DNA of 64,000 nucleotides, from contig NZ_QZWZ01000017.1 of the NCBI RefSeq assembly GCF_003601975.1, positions 91,001-155,000 of the forward strand, written 5' to 3'. Positions 25,887-37,163 of this stretch are shown here, piece after piece. Each line of letters begins with the position of its first letter. Position 1 is the stretch's first letter. Under the pieces are notes generated by a model. It searched no databases. It was not told where the DNA came from and worked only from the letters and a program-made list of their open reading frames with translations. Source of the stretch: Mesorhizobium waimense (lineage in GTDB: Bacteria > Pseudomonadota > Alphaproteobacteria > Rhizobiales > Rhizobiaceae). A program made the position numbers and the translations under genes.

Positions 25887-27413
25887 TCATTCAGGAAGCC
25901 CTGCCGTTCGCAAGGCTGTTGCCAGCGCGTCCATCAAGTACGGCCGAAACAGGTTAGTTCGCACGTAGCCGCCGACCGAGAAATTCGGCGCCACCTCGAT
26001 CAGTCGTCGTGCCGCAGAGTGCGCGGCTTCGACATTGCCAAGGCCGACGTGGCTGGCCGCCAGATAGGCGTACGGGATGCTGAAGCCGGGATTGGCCCGG
26101 ACCGCCAGAGCGGCGTATCTGGCCGCGTCGGCAAAGGCTTCGGCAAAGAGGTGGGTCAGGGCGAGTGCGCAGTAGGGATGGTAGCTCAGCGGATCGTCGA
26201 GCGGGCTCAGCCGCAGCGCCTTGTGCGCATGTTCCACCGACCGCTGGTGTCGCTCGCTGTGGGCACTGACCAAAGCGCTGAAGCCAAAGGCCAAGGCCGA
26301 ATTGTGGTTCAATGCGAGGGCCCGGTCGAGCACCTCGAGGGCGGTGTCGTAGTCCCGGGTGAGGTTCGCGCGGACGAACGCGCCGATGCTCATCGCCTGC
26401 GGGTCGTCGCTGTTGATGCCTAACGCAATGTCGGCGTGGTTGAGTGCGGCCGCCTTGTCTGCGGGATCCAAACCGTTGCGGAGGTAGCGCTGCTCGTAAC
26501 ACCATGCGGCGTAGCCATGCGCAGCGACATAGTCCGGCTGAAGCTCGATCGAGCGCGCCAGCAGTTGCAGGGCCTTGTCCGTCTCGACGGGCGTGTTCGC
26601 ATGCGCGTGCGGCAGGGCCCGAAGGTAGAGATCGTACGCGTCCAGACTTTCGGGCCGCTTGCGGCGCGCGCGCTCGATCTCCGCACGACGGACACTCGGT
26701 TCGATCGAGCCCACGATCTGCTCGGTCAACCGATCCTGGAGTTCGAACACGTCCGTTACCGCGCCCTCGAACCTGTCGGCCCAGACATGAGTGGCCGATG
26801 CACCGTCGACAAGCTGGGCATTCATCCTAAGTCTCCCCCCGGACTGCCGCAAGCTGCCCTGCAGCAGGTAGCGAACGCGTAGTTCAGCGGCGATTGTGCG
26901 CGGATCGGCTTTCTCGCCCCTGAAGCCGAAGGAGGAATTGCGTGCGATGACGAACAGGCCCGGGATCTTCGAGAGGTTGGTGATGATGTCCTCGACCAGG
27001 CCATCGGCGAAGTAGTCATGGGGCTCGTCGCCGCTCATGGTGGCGAACGGCAGCACGGCGATCGAAGGGCCGACGAGCGCACTCTCGTCGCCACCCTCCA
27101 GCGACAGGCGGTAGCCCCGCCGCGAGACGGTGGCCAAGACCGCATGCCGTTGGTCGCCGAGCGCTCGCCGGATCTCGTGGATGCATTGAACGAGACTGTC
27201 GTCGGTAACGGCGGCGCCTCCCCAGACGGCTTCAAGCAACTCGGCCTTGCTGACCAGCCTGTTCGCGTTCTGGACGAGGTGGCGAAGGACCGCAAAGGCC
27301 TGCGGCCTGAGGGCGATTGCGTCGCCGTTGCCAAGACGGAGCGTCTCGCCTTCCAGGTCAACGACAACCTTGTCGTTGAGGACAAGGGTGGCAGTTGCTG
27401 GCGAACCGACCAT
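25887..27413 (-). CDS. Winged-helix / TolB-like / TPR regulator (CadC-like)
   Basis: ATG 27413 follows GGGGA; the open frame further upstream lacks domains. Of 508 residues, ~1-105 form an OmpR/CadC winged helix (RPQAFAVLRHLVQNANRLVS, DDSLVQCIHEIRRALGDQRH, VSRRGYRLSL); ~115-260 form the TolB-like domain usual in this group (SIAVLPFATMSGDEPHDYFA, DGLVEDIITNLSKIPGLFVI, RYLLQGSLRQSGGRLRMNAQ); the remainder are TPR units (ADKAAALNHADIALGINSDD and on). The winged helix closely parallels that of the giant STAND gene at 13977. No membrane segment is seen, so it is likely a cytosolic DNA-binding regulator. Confidence 0.85.
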   Translation of the reverse strand: MVGSPATATLVLNDKVVVDLEGETLRLGNGDAIALRPQAFAVLRHLVQNANRLVSKAELLEAVWGGAAVTDDSLVQCIHEIRRALGDQRHAVLATVSRRGYRLSLEGGDESALVGPSIAVLPFATMSGDEPHDYFADGLVEDIITNLSKIPGLFVIARNSSFGFRGEKADPRTIAAELRVRYLLQGSLRQSGGRLRMNAQLVDGASATHVWADRFEGAVTDVFELQDRLTEQIVGSIEPSVRRAEIERARRKRPESLDAYDLYLRALPHAHANTPVETDKALQLLARSIELQPDYVAAHGYAAWCYEQRYLRNGLDPADKAAALNHADIALGINSDDPQAMSIGAFVRANLTRDYDTALEVLDRALALNHNSALAFGFSALVSAHSERHQRSVEHAHKALRLSPLDDPLSYHPYCALALTHLFAEAFADAARYAALAVRANPGFSIPYAYLAASHVGLGNVEAAHSAARRLIEVAPNFSVGGYVRTNLFRPYLMDALATALRTAGLPE

Positions 27414-27587
27414 GACGATCCCCACGTGTGACGGATTCCGTCGCCTAGCATACACTAGGACTTCGCCGACGGCTCTCCATCCTTTCAGGGCTCTGGCCGG
27501 CGCAATTTCGGCAAACGATCGGAACTCGCCCGTTACTCGGACGAGGGTCGTCGCAACGAAGCACGACCGCGCAGGAGGGGATAAACG

Positions 27588-27777
27588 ATGTCTGCCACCC
27601 GATCTTGTCCGGTCGCTCCGCGATCGCTGCGTGACGCTACTGGTAGCCGCCATTTGCGGTTCGGTGCTTCCCGGGTCGACCGCGGCGGGTGAGTGTGATT
27701 TTTCATGGAATGAGGGCCCCGTTTTGGAGTGCGCCCCTGAAACCCTCGATAAGACCGCCTCTCGCCCCAGTCGCTAG
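27588..27777 (+). pseudogene. Degraded small exported-protein gene, frameshifted
   Basis: A strong ribosome site (AGGAGGGG) precedes ATG 27588, whose frame gives MSATRSCPVAPRSLRD and then ends soon after. The neighbouring frame continues with a clear signal-peptide-like stretch, CVTLLVAAICGSVLPGSTAA, followed by GECDFSWNEGPVLECAPETL and a stop at 27777. A single indel would join them into a ~63-residue secreted protein. It is divergent from the winged-helix TPR gene and may be its former target or partner. Evidence is modest. Confidence 0.35.
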
Positions 27778-27886
27778 CAAGAATCATTTGGCACGGCAGC
27801 TTTGGAGAAGTTTCAATGGCGCACTGAATGACCGATATGAGGCGCGTAGCATCCACGGCTCCACTCGGAAATGGAGCCGCTTCTGG

Positions 27887-28520
27887 TTATACTTCCGTGG
27901 CCTCGGAGAGTTCGAGTGCATCTTCTACGTCGACGCCGAGATACCGGACTGTGTTCTCGATTTTGGTGTGGCCCAGCAGAATCTGAACAGCGCGGAGGTT
28001 ACCCGTCGCCTTGTAAATGATCGACACCTTAGTACGCCGCAGCGAATGCGTGCCGTATTCCTGAGGTCGAAGTCCGATCGCCGCAACCCATTCGTCCACG
28101 AGGCGGGCATACTGCCTCGTGCTGATGTGACCCGTTATGTTGATCCTGCTCGGGAATGCATAGTCGTCGACCGTACCGCCGCGCCGTTCCAGCCATGCGA
28201 GAAGACTGGAGCGTGCGTCGCTCATCAACTCGAACTGCACCGGTCGGCCTGTTTTCTGTTGCACGACCATCGCGCGGGGCCGAATCTCCGGCCCGAGAAC
28301 CAAGGTGCCGATTTTGATCTTGACGAGATCGCAGCCGCGCAACTTGCTGTCGATCGCTAGATCAAAAAGGGCTCGATCGCGCAAGCGCCGCTCCCTGTCG
28401 AGAAAGAATCGGATCGCCCATATCTGTCGAGGTTTTCAGCGGGCGTTTCGTCCCGACTTTCTTGCCCGCGTTCCATGCACGGTGGTCGGGAGCGGTGGGG
28501 TCATAGTGCGAATGTCCCAT
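27887..28520 (-). pseudogene. Tyrosine recombinase (phage integrase family), frameshifted
   Basis: ATG 28520 (MGHSHYDPTAPDHRAWNAGK) has an excellent ribosome site, GGAGGAG. After LKTS the frame must shift by one base (one extra T) to read RQIWAIRFFLDRERRLRDRA, LFDLAIDSKLRGCDLVKIKI and the catalytic half. Catalytic residues visible are Arg in SKLRGC, HSLRR, LGHTKIENT and the Tyr in VRYLGV. Rebuilt, it is a ~210-residue short integrase lacking a long arm-binding domain. It lies near the right att site of the island and could have mediated integration at tRNA-Leu. As sequenced it should be inactive, unless the indel is an error. Confidence 0.8.
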
Positions 28521-28941
28521 ATCTTTTCTCCTCCGCCATGATTGGCCACGGAAGGAACGCCCAGATGCTTTCCAGTTGGGGGCCGTCAGCGGAATGGCCG
28601 GTTGTCGGTAACTTCGCCCCGAAAGCGGAAGGGCAGGTTTCGGCCCATTGAAGTCATTCGACAACTGTCGGCGATTGAATGCGTTTGGCTCGAAGCAGAC
28701 ATAGTTTATATGGCGCGCCCTCAGATGAGCGCCATCTGCAAAATCGCGAAGGGTTGGTAGGCGCCGGAAACGTGCCGACCTGGGCTGGCGGGTGCAATGG
28801 CAGCAATACCGTGTCGCAGGTTGATAGTAATGCTTCTGCCTGCTGCATCGAGCAGCCTGGATGCTTTTCCATTTTTTCTGTGGGGATATCTGTCTGTGGG
28901 GTAGGCAATCTTCGGGTTGCCTAACTCATTGTTTTTTCTTG
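28521..28941. other. Upstream region of the integrase, no gene seen
   Basis: About 420 bp that must include the integrase promoter. Several short frames occur on both strands, but none has a domain or a good start. The part near 28860-28920 is AT-richer than its surroundings. Confidence 0.3.
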
Positions 28942-28987
28942 TTGGAGTGGCAGGATTTGAACCTGCGACCCCCTCGTCCCGAACGAT
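28942..28987 (-). repeat. 3' fragment of tRNA-Pro (CGG)
   Basis: On the minus strand this reads TCGTTCGGGACGAGGGGGTC then GCAGGTTCAAATCCTGCCAC and TCCAAC: anticodon loop with CGG, variable loop, a perfect T-arm and the 3' acceptor strand of a proline tRNA. The 5' half (D-arm and acceptor) is absent, the last acceptor bases differ, and CCA is incomplete. It is thus a tRNA-derived remnant, probably an old attachment site, not a functional gene. Confidence 0.7.
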
Positions 28988-29241
28988 GGAATTCACTTCA
29001 GAGCAAGCAGCATTGCCGTCAACGGTTTCGGTTGCCTTCCTCTCTGATCCAGCTGTGCCTCGCTTGGCGAGATCATGGAGACGCGCTACTGAGCGGTCTC
29101 GAATGGTCCCGTTTGCCGTTGAAAAAATGCTCTTCTAAGTCGGTTTTGGTGAGACAAGTCCGACGAAAAGCATAAGGATTCTGATGGGCTCATTCTGCCC
29201 CACCTTCAAAATTGACCATTGAAAAGGTTCATTTTTTGCTC

Positions 29242-29260
29242 CCCGGCTAGGGGCACCATT
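29242..29260 (+). repeat. attR core of the genomic island
   Basis: An exact 19-bp copy of the tRNA-Leu 3' end at 1587-1605, in the same orientation, with no tRNA attached. It marks the right end of the island; core-like gene order resumes after it. Confidence 0.85.
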
Positions 29261-29298
29261 TTTCACGCAACAGCCTCGGGATTGAGTCGGGCTGAAGC

Positions 29299-29332
29299 GA
29301 CAGAAGCGGGGTCTCGCCCCGCCTCTGCCGTC
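29299..29332 (-). terminator. Hairpin downstream of the 29351-29965 gene
   Basis: GCGGGG and CCCCGC form the core stem around TCTCG, extended with flanking GA(C)/(G)TC pairs. It lies ~20 bp past the stop of the minus-strand gene. No clear T-run follows on the minus strand, so the terminator call is moderate. Confidence 0.4.
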
Positions 29333-29350
29333 AACTGGACCCGTGAGCCA

Positions 29351-29965
29351 CTACATCTTCATCGGTCCCGGCACCATCTTGGTCGGCTCCTCCGGCATCG
29401 GAAACGAGTAGTTTTCGCATTTCACGTCCGGGTTCGTCGGGCTGAACATTCCGTTAGGGTTGTCCTTGAACAGCCAGGCGTGCAGATCGTAGTGGTGGAA
29501 CTCCTTCGGGATGAGCGGATAGTGCCCCTCCATCGGTCCCATGAACGTCTGTCCAAAGAGTTCCGGCGGCGCCTTGGTGTCGGGAGTCAGGGGCACCAGC
29601 CATTCCACTCCGACCAGGCGCAAGCCGCCATCGACCGGCTCGTAGATCAGAACGTTGGGGCGCATCGGATCGACTGTCGGGCCGATGCTGGGAACATTGA
29701 CGAAATGAATGCCCATCGCGCCCTTCGGGTAGTCCATCGTTCCGGGTACCTTTTCTCCGCTGTAGGAGACGCATCCGACCGTCGACAGGTAGAGGTCGCG
29801 AATGGCGGCCTTGTAGTCTTCATATTTGGCCAGCGATTGTTTCAAGGCGTCGATCTCGGCCTTGTTGGGTTCTGCGGCCTGAGCTGCGGCCGCGCCCAGA
29901 CATACGCCGACGAGACCTATCGAAATGAGGATCCCGCGACGCCCAAGACTAGCTATCTTCGTCAT
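29351..29965 (-). CDS. Exported protein, hypothetical
   Basis: ATG 29965 follows GGGAGGAG. The 204-residue product has a twin-basic, Tat-like start (TKIASLGRRGILISIGLVGV) with cleavage near AAAQAAEP. The mature part has YLSTVGCVSYSGEKVPGTMD, GIHFVNVPSIGPTVDPMRPN, a GVEWLVPLTPDTKAPPELFG segment and a C-terminal half rich in His and aromatic residues (HHYDLHAWLFKDNPNGMFSP). This pattern is common in rhizobial uncharacterised periplasmic proteins. It is the first gene after the island and appears intact. Confidence 0.75.
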   Translation of the reverse strand: MTKIASLGRRGILISIGLVGVCLGAAAAQAAEPNKAEIDALKQSLAKYEDYKAAIRDLYLSTVGCVSYSGEKVPGTMDYPKGAMGIHFVNVPSIGPTVDPMRPNVLIYEPVDGGLRLVGVEWLVPLTPDTKAPPELFGQTFMGPMEGHYPLIPKEFHHYDLHAWLFKDNPNGMFSPTNPDVKCENYSFPMPEEPTKMVPGPMKM

Positions 29966-30155
29966 GCACTCCTCCCAGATTTTGGTTCTGGCCGTGCAAG
30001 ACCGAGGCGCAAATGATGCTAACCGCGCGGCCAACTCTACCGCCTCGTCCCCGTTGGAACTGTATCGATGCTAATCCTTCCCACTGCGTGGGAACAGCAA
30101 CCCTTATGACTTAAGCCAAAAGGCTCGTTGGTCGGAAAAGGGCACTCGAAAAAGT

Positions 30156-30192
30156 CGGAAAACCGCTACGCACTTTTCCTAAAGTCGCTCTA
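30156..30192. repeat. 37-bp intergenic repeat, copy 1
   Basis: The element starts CGGAAAACCG, contains CACTTTTCCT and ends GCTCTA. A second copy with the same layout lies at 37231-37267; differences are confined to the two internal spacers and one end base. In both cases it abuts or supplies the stop codon of a minus-strand gene. Such elements are scattered in Mesorhizobium-type genomes. Confidence 0.7.
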
Positions 30193-31470
30193 GCGCCGCC
30201 CCAGCAGGCTCTTCATGCGGTTGCGCAGCAGGCGCGCCATGTTGCGGGTTTCGCGGTAGAGATGCAGCTGCGACGCCGCCTGGCGCACCTGGCGGTCGGC
30301 GTCCGGCGAGAGCCCGATCACCAGCGTGCCCATCGGCTTGCGCTCGCTCCACAGCCGGCTCATCACCGGATGGTCGGGCACGGCGCAGGAATCGGTCATC
30401 ACGATGTTGGGATCGTCGAGATGCTGCCTGGTGACCTCGATCATCAGCAGCGTGCCCGGCGAATAGGCCGACAGCGTCTCGTCATAGGCTGTCTTCCAGG
30501 TATAGGCGACGCCGGCCTCGACGAAAACGATCAGGCAGGCGACGGCGCGGCCGTCGAGCGTCAGCGAGTGGATGCGGCAGAGATCCTGTTCGGCCAGCCG
30601 GTGCACGGCCTCGCGGGCGAAGGCGGCGCGGAAGCGGTCGATCGCCATGGCCGTGCGCTCGCGGCCCTTCCAGCCCGCCGCCTCCAGCGTCAGGAAGCTT
30701 TCGATGGCATGGCGGATCTCGTCGGGCCCGCGCGCCACGACGTGCTCGAGCTTGCCAAGGTCGGCAAGGCGCCGCTTCAGGCGGCGGAATTCGCGATGGT
30801 GGTGCGCGCGCAGCGAGGCCTTGAGATACTCCTCGCCTTCGGCCTCGCTTTCGAGCACCGGGCGTTCCAGTCTGCCCGTGGTGACCATGGTCAGGCCGCG
30901 CGTCTCGGCAACAGTGGTGAGCAGGCTCTCGACCGGGCCGTCGAGCCGGATGTCGGGTAGCACAAAGACCTTCGGCAGCTTGAGATGTGGCCGCGACAGC
31001 ATCGAGAAGAAATCCTCGATGACGCCGACCGGGTCGTCGCGGTCGACCAAAGGCGTGCCGATCGGACCGAACGGGCTCGACCAGGTGCGCATCACGGGAA
31101 CGCCGAGCGGGATCGCCGGCCGCTCGACCGAGAACGGCACCAGGAGGCGCAGCCGGTTGCGGTATTCGTCGCCGTCGCGGATCACAGCGAGGCGCACTTC
31201 ACGGTCTTCAAGCCTTGGCATCGCCGGGGCAAGGAAGCGCGGGTTGAAAAAGACGTTGGGTTCGATCGTGCGGGTGCAGAGATAGTCCAGTTCCTCGACC
31301 AGATCGAAGCCGGCAGAGGCCGGGTAGATGGCAAGCTTGCGCTCGGGCCGGTTGTTGGCGAGAATCTCGATATGGGCGGGATCGGCCTCGCGCGCCAGGC
31401 CGGCAAGGCCGGACACCATGGCGCCGGCGGGGCCGCCGCTGGTTTCCTCAAGCAACGGGACGGCGGCCAT
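30190..31470 (-). CDS. GNAT-fold acetyltransferase (BioF2-like / FemAB-like), polysaccharide-linked
   Basis: Start ATG 31470 overlaps the stop of the flippase gene (ATGA), so the pair is translationally coupled; a longer open frame upstream is only overlap. The 426-residue protein shows the BioF2-like double-GNAT layout: VFFNPRFLAPAMPRLEDREV, then ASLRAHHHREFRRLKRRLAD, then LDGRAVACLIVFVEAGVAYT and WKTAYDETLSAYSPGTLLMI. Relatives (CelD/BcsL-like) modify exopolysaccharide or cell-wall components. With the flippase it probably belongs to surface polysaccharide assembly. Acyl donor and target are unknown. Confidence 0.8.
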   Translation of the reverse strand: MAAVPLLEETSGGPAGAMVSGLAGLAREADPAHIEILANNRPERKLAIYPASAGFDLVEELDYLCTRTIEPNVFFNPRFLAPAMPRLEDREVRLAVIRDGDEYRNRLRLLVPFSVERPAIPLGVPVMRTWSSPFGPIGTPLVDRDDPVGVIEDFFSMLSRPHLKLPKVFVLPDIRLDGPVESLLTTVAETRGLTMVTTGRLERPVLESEAEGEEYLKASLRAHHHREFRRLKRRLADLGKLEHVVARGPDEIRHAIESFLTLEAAGWKGRERTAMAIDRFRAAFAREAVHRLAEQDLCRIHSLTLDGRAVACLIVFVEAGVAYTWKTAYDETLSAYSPGTLLMIEVTRQHLDDPNIVMTDSCAVPDHPVMSRLWSERKPMGTLVIGLSPDADRQVRQAASQLHLYRETRNMARLLRNRMKSLLGRR

Positions 31471-32879
31471 CAGGCGGCTCTCCTGGCGGGTACGAAGATG
31501 GCCATGACGATGCCGAGCTTGCGCCAGACTGTGAAGGACAGCGCGCCCGCCTCGAAAATCATGGCGAAGCTGGTGGCGATCGCCGCGCCCCACAGGCCGA
31601 AATGCGGGATCAGCAGCACATTGAGGCCGATGTTGAAGGCCAGCGTCATGGCATAGACGGCGGCGCAGATGTTCTGGTTGCCGCTCATGGTCAAAAGGCT
31701 CTCGCAAGGGCCGACCGCGGCCCGCGCCACGACGCCGAAGACCAGCAGGAACAGCAGCGGATAGCCGGCGGTGAATTCGGGGCCGAACAGCACCAGCATC
31801 GGCTGTCCCAGCGCCAGCACCAGCAGCGCCATCACAAGCGAGGGCCAGAAGGTCCACGACACCGTCTCGCGGGCGAAGGCGGCAAGCTTTTCCGGCTCGC
31901 CATGGGTGAACTGGGCATAGCGCTGGGCAACGCCGGCCTTGACGGCGAAATAGACGAAATGCACCAACGCCAGCGTCTTGACGGTGGCGAAATAGACGGC
32001 GACGTCATTGGGCTCGAGATAGGCGCCGACCATCAGCACATCGGCATTGGTGAGCAGGAAGAAGAAGCTCTCGACCAGGAAGATCGGCAGCGAGACGACG
32101 AACCACCGCCCAAAATGCACCTTCATCGGCCCGGTCGGGATAATCCGTTCCATGCGCGAGGTGACGCCGATCAGTTGACCGAGCGTGGTGACATAGGTTG
32201 CGGCGATCGAGGCGAAGATGGCGGTCCTGGCGTCGGGTGCATAGCCCAACGTCAGCATCAGCGCCATGAACGCCAGGATCAGCACCGGCCGCACAAGATA
32301 GGTCGGCGACAGCGCAAACAGCGCCCATGAGTTGGCGCGCGACAGCCCTTGCAGCAAGTCGCCCATCGCGATCATCGGCAGGCAGAAGACGCCGAGGATG
32401 AAGGGCACGACGTAGTAGTTCTCCAGCCAGGCCGAGCCCAGCCAGACGCCGAGGGCGCCGAGCCCCGCGATCACCGTCGAAGCGATCAGCACGAACAGGC
32501 GGCTCGCCACCACGATGCCGCGCAATTCGGCCAGCATGCCGCGCTCCCGGTATTCGGGAATGAAGCGGATGACCGAGGTGTGGAAGCCAAGGCAGGCAAG
32601 GTTGCCGACGATGACCATCGTCACCCAGACGAGGACGAAGATGCCGTATTCGAACGAGCCAATCCAGCGCGCCATCAGCACCTGGCTGACGAAGGCGATG
32701 ACGGCGCTGATGATACGGATGGAAAAGGCGATGACCGACATGCGACCGGCCTCGCCGCGCTCGTCGGCGGTGAACAGCACGGCGTCGATCCGGTCAAGCA
32801 GCGGCACCATGCGCAGCGCCAAACGCTGCGGCAAAAACCGCTCGGCTGTCGTGGCCGCGGAAAAGCGCACCCCGATCAC
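31470..32879 (-). CDS. Oligosaccharide flippase / polysaccharide biosynthesis membrane protein (Wzx-like)
   Basis: The 469-residue protein has about 12-14 hydrophobic segments in MOP-superfamily order, beginning SVIAFSIRIISAVIAFVSQV and LMARWIGSFEYGIFVLVWVT, which is characteristic of Wzx-type flippases. The N-terminal ~45 residues are hydrophilic; an internal start near RMSVIAF is possible. It should move lipid-linked sugars across the inner membrane. It is followed by the coupled acetyltransferase gene. Confidence 0.85.
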   Translation of the reverse strand: MIGVRFSAATTAERFLPQRLALRMVPLLDRIDAVLFTADERGEAGRMSVIAFSIRIISAVIAFVSQVLMARWIGSFEYGIFVLVWVTMVIVGNLACLGFHTSVIRFIPEYRERGMLAELRGIVVASRLFVLIASTVIAGLGALGVWLGSAWLENYYVVPFILGVFCLPMIAMGDLLQGLSRANSWALFALSPTYLVRPVLILAFMALMLTLGYAPDARTAIFASIAATYVTTLGQLIGVTSRMERIIPTGPMKVHFGRWFVVSLPIFLVESFFFLLTNADVLMVGAYLEPNDVAVYFATVKTLALVHFVYFAVKAGVAQRYAQFTHGEPEKLAAFARETVSWTFWPSLVMALLVLALGQPMLVLFGPEFTAGYPLLFLLVFGVVARAAVGPCESLLTMSGNQNICAAVYAMTLAFNIGLNVLLIPHFGLWGAAIATSFAMIFEAGALSFTVWRKLGIVMAIFVPARRAA

Positions 32880-33164
32880 ACTCCGTTTTCCGCCTCTTTT
32901 TCTGCATTTCGGTCTATCCGAAACACCTTAAGAAACGGTTGGGTGAGGAGCGGTCCGCACGGCGGACGACCCGGCGACACCGCGGGCATGAAGGATTCCC
33001 ACAGGCTGCTGCTGAACGCCGGCGCCACCCCTCATCCGACCCTGCGGGCAAGCCCTTCGCTATCGCTCCGGGCGTTCGTTGTTCGAAAAGCCAAACAATT
33101 GGCTTTTCGTCCGCTGCGCGGACCACGCCTCACCCCCGTGAACGGGGGGAAGGAAGAGAGCCCG
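32880..33164. other. Intergenic region with repeat-like sequence and a short hairpin
   Basis: The 285 bp between secA and the flippase (same strand) contain CCCCCG-TGAA-CGGGGG near 33133-33150, a 6-bp GC stem, and segments such as CCACCCCTCATCCGACC that recall Mesorhizobium intergenic repeats. The hairpin could terminate secA transcription, but no T-tract is present. No gene is visible. Confidence 0.45.
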
Positions 33165-35897
<2,733 letters not shown>

Positions 35898-36161
35898 CCA
35901 ATGGCCCTTTCGATAGCATTCCTAATCATTGCGACGGGCGCCGGCCGGCCCCATCAATTCCGCGTGAAACGCGGACAAACGCAAAAAGCGCCCGGAAAAC
36001 GGTTCTGGACGCAAAGTCGTTGGACAGATAAGAGGGGGCTCAACTGATGTCAACGCCGCGCACGCCCTGCGGGCCGCGCCAAATTCCGCCACAATCCGGC
36101 TGATCTGCAAGCCATTTCGCTCAAGCAACCCCCACCGGCAATCCCCATCGGAGTTAACTTA

Positions 36162-37079
36162 ATGTCCTTATCGTTTCGCCGTGCGTCGCTGGCCAGCCTT
36201 GGCCTGGCATTCGGGCTGTCGGCTCTGTCGCTGTCGCCCCTGATGGCGCAGGAAGCCGCCCCCGCCCAGCCGGCAGCACCGGCCCCGGCGGCCGCACCGG
36301 TCGACCCCAACGCGGTGGTCGCCACCGTCAACGGCCAGACGCTGACCGAGGCAGACCTTGGGCTTGCCGAAGGTGAGCTGTCGCAGCAGTTTGCTCAGCT
36401 TCCGCCCGAACAGCGTCGTGCGGCCGCCCTTTCGGCGGCCATCGAAATCCGCATCATGGCCGCTCAGGCGGTCACTACCGGCCTCGACAAGGATCCTGAT
36501 TTCCAGCGCCGCATGGCGTTCCTGCAGCAGCGCGCGCTGCATGGCGAAATGGTCGAGAAGGGTGTCGTCGACAAGGTCACGGACGCCGAGGTGCGCGCCC
36601 GGTACGACCAAGAAATCGCCAACACGCCGCCGGTCAACGAGGTGCATGCCCGTCACATCCTCGTGAAGACGAAGGAAGAGGCCGTGGCGATCATCAAGCA
36701 GCTCGATGGCGGCGCCGACTTCCAGAAGCTCGCCAACGAGCACACCAGTGATCCGAGCGGCAAGTCGAATGGCGGCGATCTCGGCTGGTTCGGACCTGGC
36801 CAGATGGTGCCGGAATTCGACAAGGCAGCGTTCGCGCTCGAGGTCGGCAAATACACCAAGGAGCCGGTGCAGTCGCAGTTCGGCTGGCACGTCATAAAGC
36901 TCGAGGACAAGCGCACCAAGCAGCCGCCGGCGTTCGAAGAGGTCAAGGACCAGGCCAAGCAGGCGGTCATCCGCGACAAGTACTTTGCGCTGGTCAAGTC
37001 GCTGCGCGCCGCTGCCAAGGTCGAGATTCCCGACGCGAACCTGAAGAAGGCCGTCGACACGATGGAAAGCGCCAAGTAA
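36162..37079 (+). CDS. Periplasmic parvulin-type peptidyl-prolyl isomerase
   Basis: The 305-residue protein has a signal peptide (ASLGLAFGLSALSLSPLMAQ), an Ala/Pro linker, a SurA-like N-terminal region (VVATVNGQTLTEADLGLAEG) and a parvulin domain: VHARHILVKTKEEAVAIIKQ, SNGGDLGWFGPGQMVPEFDK, and SQFGWHVIKLEDKR. It isomerises Xaa-Pro bonds and helps fold exported proteins. It is divergent from secA across 264 bp and is followed by a strong terminator. The PrsA/PpiC/SurA-type name is uncertain, hence no symbol. Confidence 0.92.
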   Translation: MSLSFRRASLASLGLAFGLSALSLSPLMAQEAAPAQPAAPAPAAAPVDPNAVVATVNGQTLTEADLGLAEGELSQQFAQLPPEQRRAAALSAAIEIRIMAAQAVTTGLDKDPDFQRRMAFLQQRALHGEMVEKGVVDKVTDAEVRARYDQEIANTPPVNEVHARHILVKTKEEAVAIIKQLDGGADFQKLANEHTSDPSGKSNGGDLGWFGPGQMVPEFDKAAFALEVGKYTKEPVQSQFGWHVIKLEDKRTKQPPAFEEVKDQAKQAVIRDKYFALVKSLRAAAKVEIPDANLKKAVDTMESAK

Positions 37080-37095
37080 GGCGGACAGAACTTCG

Positions 37096-37134
37096 AAAAA
37101 GGGGGCGCGGCAACCGGGTTGCCGCGCCCTTTTT
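37096..37134 (+). terminator. Rho-independent terminator after the parvulin gene
   Basis: GGGCGCGGCAA and TTGCCGCGCCC form an 11-bp stem with a 5-base loop (CCGGG), flanked by AAAAA and TTTTT. It is close to ideal and could act in both directions. Confidence 0.9.
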
Positions 37135-37163
37135 CAATCGGCCGGCTCGGCCGCGGTTTTACC

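Larger units (their letters stand above)
1604..29260. mobile_element. Genomic island integrated at tRNA-Leu(CAA), about 27.7 kb, decayed
   Basis: The region is bounded by the 19-bp direct repeats at 1587-1605 and 29242-29260. A tyrosine recombinase (27887-28520) sits about 0.7 kb inside the right end, and an integrase-like remnant (1697-2693) sits at the tRNA side. An internal att-like copy at 3832-3844 suggests two elements in tandem. The content is accessory: regulators, cytochromes, one uptake operon and many broken genes. Both recombinase-like genes have frameshifts, so autonomous excision seems unlikely. No conjugation, replication or phage structural genes are visible. Confidence 0.75.

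Noticed and set aside
28917..29138. Plus-strand frame with GVAGFEPATPSSRT
   Set aside because: A known artefact from reverse reading of a tRNA 3' end; here it marks the tRNA-Pro fragment.
30190..31857. Acetyltransferase extended upstream to 555 residues
   Set aside because: The extension is the flippase gene in another frame; the ATGA overlap at 31470 is a better start.
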